Both the position numbers and the translations under genes were made by a program. Below, piece after piece: positions 1-4,513 of a stretch of DNA of 5,398 nt (positions within the stretch are counted from its first letter, which is position 1; each line of letters begins with the position of its first letter). Location of the stretch: positions 19,532 through 24,929 of the forward strand of contig NVUU01000010.1 of the NCBI GenBank assembly GCA_002402025.1, read 5' to 3'. The notes beneath the pieces were generated by a model. It had not been told where the DNA came from. It did no database searches and worked only from the letters and a program-made list of their open reading frames with translations. Source of the DNA: Candidatus Aerophobota bacterium. GTDB taxonomy: Bacteria > Chlamydiota > Chlamydiia > Chlamydiales > GCA-2402025.

Positions 1-363
1 AGCACTGTCATAAATCGCGCAGAGGATATTTCCGATAAATGGTAGTGATTCAAATCCAGCTCTTAGTAAATTCAAACTACCGTGTATGATCATTCCCTTA
101 CAGTGAGAGACTCTTTCTTTAAAATATGGACTTTTATTCCTTAGGCTTTGAAAAAACTCCTTAGCAAGACCCACTATACCTAAAACAATTTGCGCAAGTC
201 CTTCATATCCTCGAAAACAGCAAATCGACGAAGAAACTAAGGGAATATAACCTAGCGTATTCATCCTCTTTTCAAGTTCCGCCATCTGGAAATCTTCAAC
301 ATCCAAGCGATATCTTTCTTCTAAAAAACCCGCATCAAGAGGCTGTGTAGTGATACTAGACAT
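1..363 (-). CDS. Tandem-array unknown protein, copy A (3' end outside window)
   Basis: The frame is open from the ATG at 363-361 to the left edge: 121 codons, with the C-terminus missing. It aligns without gaps to the next gene (385-834) at a constant offset of 471 bp; by hand I count about 91 of 121 identical residues. Residues 13-41 and 107-121 are identical in both copies, while the middle (about 42-92) has diverged. Visible motifs are GYIPLVS near residue 38, FRGY near 50 and HGSLNLLRAGFE near 94-105, followed by LPFIGN. The stretches around 53-70 and 97-118 are rather hydrophobic and could be amphipathic or membrane-associated. There is no signal peptide. The start is well supported by AAGGAG 5 nt upstream (369-374). 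It is probably the third gene of an operon, 21 nt after its neighbour. I do not recognise the function. Real gene: confident; function: unknown. Confidence 0.85.
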   Translation of the reverse strand, partial: MSSITTQPLDAGFLEERYRLDVEDFQMAELEKRMNTLGYIPLVSSSICCFRGYEGLAQIVLGIVGLAKEFFQSLRNKSPYFKERVSHCKGMIIHGSLNLLRAGFESLPFIGNILCAIYDSA

Positions 364-368
364 GTTAT

Positions 369-374
369 CTCCTT
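369..374 (-). promoter_or_regulatory. Shine-Dalgarno site of copy A
   Basis: AAGGAG on the minus strand, 5 nt before the ATG at 363-361, fixes the start of the partial gene at the left edge. Confidence 0.8.
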
Positions 375-384
375 AATAATAAAG

Positions 385-834
385 CTATGATGGTATTCTT
401 TTGAGTTCAGGATTTCCTTGTGCAGAACCTGTTAAATACATTTTGCTTTCACCAGAGTATTTGAATCTATAAGCACTGTCATAAATCGCGCAGAGGATAT
501 TTCCGATAAATGGTAGGAATTCAAACCCTGCTCTAAGTAAATTCAGCTCACCATGTATGATCATACTTACATGGTGATAGACTCTTTCTTTAAAATATGG
601 GCTATCATTCCTTAAGGCTCGAAAAATCTCGCTCGCAATGCGAACAGTCGCAATAATTACTTGCGCAAATCCTACATAGCCTCGAAAAAGGCTAGTTGTC
701 ATAGAAACGAAGGGAATATAACCTAGAGTGTTCATTCTCTTTTCAAGTTCCGCCATCTGGAAATCTTCTACATCCAGGCGATACCTTTCTTCTAAAAAAC
801 CCGCTTCAAGAGGCGGTGCAGTAACACTACTCAC
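385..834 (-). CDS. Tandem-array unknown protein, copy B (149 aa)
   Basis: This is the complete middle member of the three-gene paralogous array. It starts at a GTG (834-832), supported by AGGAAGG 6 nt upstream (841-847); that site overlaps the last codons and stop of the upstream gene, which suggests translational coupling. Layout: a polar N-terminus (1-37) with a charged helix-like stretch, GYIPFVS (38-44), FRGY (50-53), a hydrophobic stretch (54-71), a charged linker (73-86), then HGELNLLRAGFEFLPFIGN (94-112) and CAIYDSA (115-121), and a short polar tail. Signal peptide and recognised catalytic motifs are absent. The core pattern PFVS-TS-RG-Q-HG-LNL-RA-E-P-GN-D-A is shared with the 158-aa gene upstream, and most of the protein with copy A. 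Two hydrophobic stretches without a signal peptide would fit a membrane-associated or secreted effector-like protein, but that is inference only. Confidence 0.88.
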   Translation of the reverse strand: MSSVTAPPLEAGFLEERYRLDVEDFQMAELEKRMNTLGYIPFVSMTTSLFRGYVGFAQVIIATVRIASEIFRALRNDSPYFKERVYHHVSMIIHGELNLLRAGFEFLPFIGNILCAIYDSAYRFKYSGESKMYLTGSAQGNPELKRIPS

Positions 835-837
835 TCG

Positions 838-1314
838 CTACCTTCCTAGTTTAGGGTGTATCACAGACTGTATATTTTCAAATGACTTTCTAATCTGATT
901 TCCAGCGGTAATATTGAACTGATATTCCACAGAGTACTTCATTCTTGGAAGAGCCGTATCATGTATGAGCATCCAAATATTTCCTGAAATCGGAGCGTAT
1001 TCGTAAGTGGCTCTCACAAGGTTTAAATATCCATGCAATGCAAAAGAAAAACCTCTCACAACTCCTAGTCCATAACGATGTTTTGCAAATAGATCTGTGA
1101 TTACTGAAAAAATCCCTTTTGCAATACCTGCTGTAATCTGAGTAATTGCATGTATCCCTCTCACAAATGAGGTGCATGTGGATACAAATGGATAATAACT
1201 ATATTCGTCGAGCTCTAGCTCAAGCCTTGCTGAGTTAATTTCAGCTGTCTGAAAATCATTATTTATAAATGCTGAAATAATCCGCGTATCATCTAAATTA
1301 ATTTCTGTACTCAC
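838..1314 (-). CDS. Tandem-array unknown protein, divergent member C (158 aa)
   Basis: This is the first gene of the minus-strand array. It starts at GTG (1314-1312) with AGAGGAAG just upstream (1317-1324) and stops with TAG at 838-840, 3 nt before the next GTG. It is a distant paralogue of the two following genes. Shared positions include YPFVSTCTSF (41-50), RG (52-53), a Q in the hydrophobic stretch (59), IF (68-69), then HGYLNLVRATYEYAPISGN (94-112), D119, A121 and MKYS (125-128). The HG-to-GN block has the same residue numbers as in copy B, so the core spacing is conserved although most side chains differ. The N-terminus is different and acidic. The C-terminal tail (129-158) is polar and unrelated to that of copy B. 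There is no signal peptide or recognised enzyme motif. Function unknown; the constant core suggests a structural motif rather than an active site. Confidence 0.85.
   Translation of the reverse strand: MSTEINLDDTRIISAFINNDFQTAEINSARLELELDEYSYYPFVSTCTSFVRGIHAITQITAGIAKGIFSVITDLFAKHRYGLGVVRGFSFALHGYLNLVRATYEYAPISGNIWMLIHDTALPRMKYSVEYQFNITAGNQIRKSFENIQSVIHPKLGR
841..847 (-). promoter_or_regulatory. Shine-Dalgarno site of copy B, inside the end of gene C
   Basis: AGGAAGG on the minus strand is 6 nt before the GTG at 834-832 and lies in the last codons of gene C, whose stop is at 840-838. This supports the non-ATG start and suggests translational coupling. Confidence 0.75.
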
Positions 1315-1316
1315 AA

Positions 1317-1324
1317 CTTCCTCT
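1317..1324 (-). promoter_or_regulatory. Shine-Dalgarno site of gene C
   Basis: AGAGGAAG on the minus strand, with the AGAGG core 5 nt before the GTG at 1314-1312. It supports the GTG start. Its upstream part overlaps the base of the inverted repeat at 1321-1352. Confidence 0.7.
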
Positions 1325-1352
1325 TACTTTATTCGAGCAATAAAGTTAAGAG
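1321..1352 (-). promoter_or_regulatory. Inverted repeat in the leader of the tandem operon
   Basis: CTCTTACTTTATT (1321-1333) and AATAAAGTTAAGAG (1339-1352) pair over 13 bp with one bulged base and a 5-nt loop (CGAGC). The dyad touches the Shine-Dalgarno site of gene C on one side and the putative -10 box (1353-1358) on the other. With the promoter proposed here, transcription would begin inside the left arm, so only the inner 8 bp or so would form in RNA; a protein-binding operator is the other reading. No T-run follows on the minus strand, so it does not look like a terminator. Confidence 0.45.
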
Positions 1353-1381
1353 AGTATAAAGACACACTTAAATTAGAACAA
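1353..1381 (-). promoter_or_regulatory. Putative sigma70/sigma66-type promoter of the tandem operon
   Basis: On the minus strand, TTGTTC (1381-1376) and TATACT (1358-1353) are separated by 17 bp. The -10 matches TATAAT at 5 of 6 positions; the -35 keeps only TTG. The predicted start is near 1346, giving a leader of about 30 nt to the GTG at 1314. This is pattern matching in AT-rich DNA, so it is only moderately secure. Confidence 0.45.
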
Positions 1382-1389
1382 TTGATTAA

Positions 1390-1569
1390 TTAGAATTTGA
1401 TTTCTCTTTTTTCAATTCTTCCAGTAATTTTATTAAACAATCTTTTACCTTCAACTATTTCGTATTTAGGAATAATAAAATATGCTATCACTCCGGCGAA
1501 AATTAAGACGATTATCCATTTGACAACGCCAAGAAAGATGATTTCTGCAATCCTTCCTTTTATGCTCAT
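1390..1569 (-). CDS. Small single-pass membrane protein (59 aa), unknown
   Basis: The protein starts MSIKGRIAEII, then has a hydrophobic stretch of about 22 residues (roughly 10-33, including VVKWIIVLIFAGVIAYFII), then a basic, lysine/arginine-rich tail ending EKREIKF. This is typical of a small inner-membrane protein with one helix. I chose the internal ATG at 1569-1567 because AGAGGG (1576-1581) stands 6 nt before it. An in-frame ATG at 1599-1597 would give 69 residues but lacks a clear Shine-Dalgarno site. It lies upstream of, and in the same direction as, the tandem array, but a promoter-like element separates them. The opposite strand is also open over nearly the same span, so coding is not proven. 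No family recognised. Confidence 0.55.
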   Translation of the reverse strand: MSIKGRIAEIIFLGVVKWIIVLIFAGVIAYFIIPKYEIVEGKRLFNKITGRIEKREIKF

Positions 1570-1575
1570 TGTAAT

Positions 1576-1581
1576 CCCTCT
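1576..1581 (-). promoter_or_regulatory. Shine-Dalgarno site of the small membrane protein
   Basis: AGAGGG on the minus strand, 6 nt before the ATG at 1569-1567. It decides between the two in-frame starts of this gene. Confidence 0.55.
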
Positions 1582-1616
1582 AAAAAGACCTTTTTCCATA
1601 ATCTTTATTTAAAAAA

Positions 1617-1645
1617 TTTAAATAATAATTACAAGAAGTTATCAA
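1617..1645 (-). promoter_or_regulatory. Weak putative promoter of the small membrane protein
   Basis: On the minus strand, TTGATA (1645-1640; 5 of 6 to TTGACA) is followed after 17 bp by TTTAAA (1622-1617; 4 of 6 to TATAAT). The predicted start near 1610 would leave a leader of about 40 nt to the ATG at 1569. The region is nearly pure A/T, so chance matches are easy. Confidence 0.3.
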
Positions 1646-1714
1646 AATCCACTTCAACTGAATACCTAGATCTTCTATACTGACCTTCTTAATAAAATAA
1701 TTTCTTGTACTATT

Positions 1715-1746
1715 TTCCCTAGCATGAAATATGGATATATAGGGAA
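1715..1746. promoter_or_regulatory. Inverted repeat in the promoter region of the exported-protein gene
   Basis: TTCCCTA (1715-1721) and TAGGGAA (1740-1746) are perfect inverted 7-mers separated by 18 bp. A TATATA (1736-1741) that could be a -10 box lies at the inner edge of the right arm; the plausible -35 is poor. The arrangement could be an operator, but the arms are short. Confidence 0.3.
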
Positions 1747-1773
1747 GAAATAACTTAGGATATCAATAAATCG

Positions 1774-2562
1774 ATGAAACTTCTAAATAAAATCAGTATC
1801 TTTGTGCTCTGCATTCCAATGGTTGCTTTTTCAACGCAAACACTTGTATATAACAAAGTTACTGGATCAAAGCATGTGACTACGACCTGGACAGTAGATG
1901 AGAAAGATGACGAGTATATCATCCAAGGTATCAGTAAAAACCAAGTCGTAGATATCAAAGCACTAGTACCATATAAGCTGATTCGTTTCGAAAATCAGTC
2001 TAAAAAGAATTCCGATCATTACAACATAAGACTTGTGAATCGCAAGCTTATTGCAGAAGGTGAAAGGAAGGGAGAACGATATAGTTCAACAAATGGTATC
2101 GGAGGTACTCCCTGGGTACAAGACTTTGAGTTCGGTCTTAAGCCATTTATAAAATCTAATAGAAAGTCTTTCACTTTTTATATCGTAAACCCTACCAATC
2201 TAAAAACTTATAAGATGATTGCTCGAAAGAAACAAGTAGAAAAAATCACTGTAGATGGCGTCGATAAGAAAACTCTATATGTGAAACTCACTCTAACTGG
2301 CATGAAAAAACTTTTCTGGAAAGCACAGCTTTGGTTCGACGCTGATACAGGAGACCTCATCATGTATAAGGCCAATGAAGGTCCGCACACGCCAACAACC
2401 ATTATTACTCTCGCATCTGTTGATGGAAAACCCGAAGGTTGGTTAAAATCAATGTTCAAAAGCGATGATGATGATGATCAAGAAAATGATTCGAATCATG
2501 ATTCGGATGAACATTGCTCTGATGAACAAATAAATACTAGGGATCCAAAAAAGAGCACATAG
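1774..2562 (+). CDS. Exported protein of unknown function with Asp-rich tail (262 aa)
   Basis: The N-terminus MKLLNK, followed by a hydrophobic core (7-19), looks like a Sec signal peptide, with plausible cleavage after AFS (18-20). C13 does not sit in a convincing lipobox. The mature part (about 21-228) is rich in alternating polar/hydrophobic strands. It contains KKQVEKITVDG (about 153-163), VKLTLTG and then LWFDADTGDLIMYKANEGP. The WFDADTGDLI pattern resembles periplasmic beta-rich DUF3108/LolA-like proteins, but this is a tentative resemblance. The C-terminus (230-251) is a low-complexity Asp/Glu/Ser/His run with five consecutive Asp from a (GAT)5 repeat, which could bind cations. The start is the first ATG after an in-frame stop. 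AGGA lies 13 nt upstream, too far for a good Shine-Dalgarno site. It is followed after 3 nt by the EVE gene, probably in the same transcript. Confidence 0.8.
   Translation: MKLLNKISIFVLCIPMVAFSTQTLVYNKVTGSKHVTTTWTVDEKDDEYIIQGISKNQVVDIKALVPYKLIRFENQSKKNSDHYNIRLVNRKLIAEGERKGERYSSTNGIGGTPWVQDFEFGLKPFIKSNRKSFTFYIVNPTNLKTYKMIARKKQVEKITVDGVDKKTLYVKLTLTGMKKLFWKAQLWFDADTGDLIMYKANEGPHTPTTIITLASVDGKPEGWLKSMFKSDDDDDQENDSNHDSDEHCSDEQINTRDPKKST
2464..2478 (+). repeat. (GAT)5 trinucleotide repeat
   Basis: Five perfect GAT units encode Asp231-235 at the beginning of the acidic tail. Slippage would change the tail length but not the reading frame. Confidence 0.85.
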
Positions 2563-2565
2563 TCA

Positions 2566-2988
2566 ATGACTAAATATTTTATTGGAGTTGTATCCAAATC
2601 TCATGTGGATAAAGGCGTCACCATCGGCATTGCGCAGCTATGCCATGGCAAAAAAGCCCCACTTGCAAAAATGCAAAAAGGAGATGTTCTTATTTATTAC
2701 TCTCCTAAAACAGATATGCATGAAGGCATCCCCTACCAGAAATTTACAGCCATTGGAACTGTTCGAACAGGTGATGTTTATACTTATGATATGGGTAATG
2801 GATTCATCCCGTACCGCATGGACATTGACTATATCCCCTGCACGGAAGCTTGTATCCACGCACTTAAGGATCAATTCGATTTTATAGAAAACCCAAAGTA
2901 TTGGGGATACAAATTCCGATTTGGCCATTTTGAAATATCTGAGCACGACTTCAAACTGATCGCAAATGCTATGGAAGCTCAAGTGTAA
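2566..2988 (+). CDS. EVE-domain protein (UPF0310 family, PUA-like fold)
   Basis: The 140 residues are essentially one EVE domain, matching the usual family length of about 130-150. Recognisable family blocks are KYFIGVVSKSHV (3-14), then AQLCHGKKAPL (23-33), the KGD-IYYSPK block (38-48), FTAIGTV (60-66) and, near the end, WGYKFRFGHFEIS (113-125). EVE domains share the PUA/YTH-like fold, and members of this group are thought to bind modified bases in DNA or RNA; the ligand of this one cannot be read from sequence. It starts 3 nt after the exported-protein gene, with only an A-rich AAGAG 10 nt upstream, so it is probably co-transcribed and perhaps coupled. Its last 20 bp overlap the end of the convergent rRNA methyltransferase gene. 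Stand-alone EVE proteins are widespread in bacteria, so nothing here proves a defence or toxin role. Confidence 0.92.
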   Translation: MTKYFIGVVSKSHVDKGVTIGIAQLCHGKKAPLAKMQKGDVLIYYSPKTDMHEGIPYQKFTAIGTVRTGDVYTYDMGNGFIPYRMDIDYIPCTEACIHALKDQFDFIENPKYWGYKFRFGHFEISEHDFKLIANAMEAQV

Positions 2989-4321
2989 ATTTAGCAAGAG
3001 TCTCTACATGCATCGTCTGTGGGAACATGTCAAATCCCTCGAGCATATCAAGTTTATACCCACCTTCTATGAGAAGTTTTGTATCTCTTGCAAGGGTTGC
3101 TGGATCGCATGAGACATAAATAAGGGTTTTTGGCCTTTTTTTGTTTATTGTTGCGATCACATGCTTATCACATCCCTTTCTCGGTGGATTCAAGAATACG
3201 ACATCTAACGCCCCCATTTCATGGATTTTATCTTCTACCTTTGCGCATACAAAAGAAACATTGGAGATTTTATTTCTTTCCATATTGCCTTTTGCATCGT
3301 CAATTGCAGAAGGCACCACCTCTATACCTGTAACATGCCGAGCCTTTATAGCCGCAAGAAGTGTTAAAGTTCCTATCCCGCAGTAAGCATCTAGTGCCGT
3401 ATCATTTTTCGTAAGACCTGAGAGTTCGATTGCCCTTTTATAAAGCTTCTCTGCTTGGAAAGAATTCACCTGAAAAAAGGACGCTGATGAAAGTTTAAAC
3501 GAAAGGTTTGATAGATTCTCAAAGATGTGATCTCTGCCGAAAAGATTCGTAAAATCTCTATCAAACACGGCATTCGTTGCTTTAGCATTCTTATGATGCA
3601 TGATGCCTTTCACCTCATCAAGATCATCAAAAATTTTCTTTGCAACAGCTTTAAGCTCACAGCTCGGTGCTTTTGTTGTAATGAATGTGATTAGAGCTTC
3701 TTTATTAAAGACTGCCGTTCTTATTAAAACATGCCGAAGTTCCCCTTTCATTGATTTTTCATCATAGGGGGTAAGAGAGGATTTTTCTAAAGCTTGTAAC
3801 ACCCGTGTATAAATTTTCTCTCCAAGCTTTGAATGGATCAAGCATTTATCATGAGGAATAATATCATGGGATCCTCTTGCATAAAGTCCAAGCTTTAACA
3901 CTCCTTGTTCCTTTGTTGCAGGAAGCTGAATCTTATTACGATACGCAAATTCATCTGGGCTTTTATGCATAATTACTTCTTTTTCAAGTTTCAATTTAGC
4001 GATCCTCAAGAAAGCATCTTCAATTCTTTTTTTCTTATAGAAAAGTTGCCCATCGTATGAAAGATGCATGATTTGACATCCTCCACACTTTTCAAAGTAA
4101 GGGCATTTTGGATTTATTCGATCTTTTGATTGCTTAAGAACTGAAATAAGAGTTGCAATGGCATATTTTTTTTTTACTTGGGTCACCTTTGCTCTTACAA
4201 ACTCTTTTGGTAGAGCTCCTTGGATAAAAACGGTGAAGTTGTTGATAGCTCCTATCCCTTCTCCATGAAGTCCGAGATCGTGGATATTACATTCAATAAT
4301 CTGTGAAACATTAGGTTGCAT
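2969..4321 (-). CDS. rlmD: 23S rRNA (uracil-5-)-methyltransferase, RlmD/RumA type
   Basis: A SAM-dependent enzyme that converts a 23S rRNA uridine (U1939 in the E. coli RlmD case) to 5-methyluridine. The 450 residues compare with about 430 in E. coli. A TRAM domain (about 5-60) binds RNA. The four iron-sulfur ligands are C73, C79, C82 (C-x5-C-x2-C) and C160. FFQVN (282-286) precedes the Rossmann methyltransferase domain with motif I DAYCGIGT (311-318), acidic E334 in TGIEV, and NPPRKGCD (378-385). The catalytic nucleophile is C405 in YVSCDPATLARD, and the probable general base is E440 in MFPQTMHVET. The protein looks intact and functional. NPPRKG also occurs in RlmCD-type enzymes, so a second target uridine is possible. 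The ATG at 4321 lacks a Shine-Dalgarno site, but the TRAM domain begins directly after it, so a later start is unlikely. Its end overlaps the EVE gene by 20 bp. Confidence 0.95.
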   Translation of the reverse strand: MQPNVSQIIECNIHDLGLHGEGIGAINNFTVFIQGALPKEFVRAKVTQVKKKYAIATLISVLKQSKDRINPKCPYFEKCGGCQIMHLSYDGQLFYKKKRIEDAFLRIAKLKLEKEVIMHKSPDEFAYRNKIQLPATKEQGVLKLGLYARGSHDIIPHDKCLIHSKLGEKIYTRVLQALEKSSLTPYDEKSMKGELRHVLIRTAVFNKEALITFITTKAPSCELKAVAKKIFDDLDEVKGIMHHKNAKATNAVFDRDFTNLFGRDHIFENLSNLSFKLSSASFFQVNSFQAEKLYKRAIELSGLTKNDTALDAYCGIGTLTLLAAIKARHVTGIEVVPSAIDDAKGNMERNKISNVSFVCAKVEDKIHEMGALDVVFLNPPRKGCDKHVIATINKKRPKTLIYVSCDPATLARDTKLLIEGGYKLDMLEGFDMFPQTMHVETLAKFTLELP

Positions 4322-4428
4322 AAATATTAGTTACTTAGGTTATTTCAATTGTAAAAAGTTTATCACTATTTACAAATAAATAAAACAACTTAACAAACTA
4401 ATAATTGCAATAAAGTTATAGACAAGAA

Positions 4429-4446
4429 AATAGAAACTTTTCTATT
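4429..4446. promoter_or_regulatory. 18-bp palindrome upstream of the sterol reductase
   Basis: AATAGAAACTTTTCTATT consists of two perfect inverted 8-mers with a central CT. It lies 67 bp before the sterol reductase start and 107 bp before the rlmD start. A dimeric regulator site is possible. As RNA it would be a weak hairpin with a 4-nt loop and no following T-run, so a terminator is unlikely. Confidence 0.35.
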
Positions 4447-4502
4447 CCTGCTATTAGGGGAGATATTAATCCGCTTCCCATTGGTCTTAGATACCAACAA
4501 TA

Positions 4503-4508
4503 AAGGAG
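4503..4508 (+). promoter_or_regulatory. Shine-Dalgarno site of the sterol reductase
   Basis: AAGGAG, 5 nt before the ATG at 4514. It shows that this eukaryote-like gene carries a proper bacterial translation signal. Confidence 0.85.
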
Positions 4509-4513
4509 CCATA

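Larger units (their letters stand above)
1..834. repeat. Direct tandem duplication, 471-bp period
   Basis: Positions 1-363 align with 472-834 without indels at an offset of exactly 471 bp, which equals one 450-bp gene plus a 21-bp spacer. Positions 1-45 and 472-516 are identical. The 5' coding ends are also highly similar but carry synonymous changes. The second unit continues beyond the left edge, so further copies could lie there. Confidence 0.9.
4322..4513. other. Divergent intergenic region between rlmD and the sterol reductase
   Basis: This 192-bp AT-rich spacer must hold the promoters of both divergent genes. I found no convincing -35/-10 pair for either; the candidates (for example TAGACA at 4419-4424) lack a well-spaced partner. 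It contains the palindrome at 4429-4446 and the Shine-Dalgarno site at 4503-4508. No small gene with a ribosome binding site is visible. Confidence 0.5.

Noticed and set aside
1..834. CRISPR array or insertion sequence as explanation of the repeats
   Set aside because: The repeat unit is a whole gene plus its spacer (471 bp) with no short repeat-spacer pattern, no terminal inverted repeats and no transposase.
959..1177. Second minus-strand frame of 72 codons inside gene C
   Set aside because: Gene C in the other frame is a paralogue of its neighbours; the alternative product is Cys/Arg-rich nonsense typical of a shifted frame.
1397..1612. Plus-strand open frame of 71 codons
   Set aside because: It is the mirror of the small membrane protein; the hydrophobic codons of one strand make the other hydrophobic too, and only the minus strand has a good ribosome site.
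1605..1625. Perfect 9-bp inverted repeat TTATTTAAA/TTTAAATAA
   Set aside because: It consists only of A and T in a very AT-rich spacer; such dyads arise by chance and nothing else marks it as a terminator.
1807..1812. Cys13 as a lipoprotein attachment site
   Set aside because: The residues before it (F-V-L) do not form a lipobox and the Cys lies too early in the hydrophobic core; ordinary signal peptidase cleavage near residue 20 fits better.
2486..2499. 14-bp palindrome ATGATTCGAATCAT
   Set aside because: It lies inside the Asp/Ser/His tail of the exported protein, where repetitive GAT and TCG/CAT codons create it as a by-product.
2638..2997. Minus-strand open frame of 119 codons
   Set aside because: It lies opposite the EVE gene, whose conserved blocks settle the coding strand.
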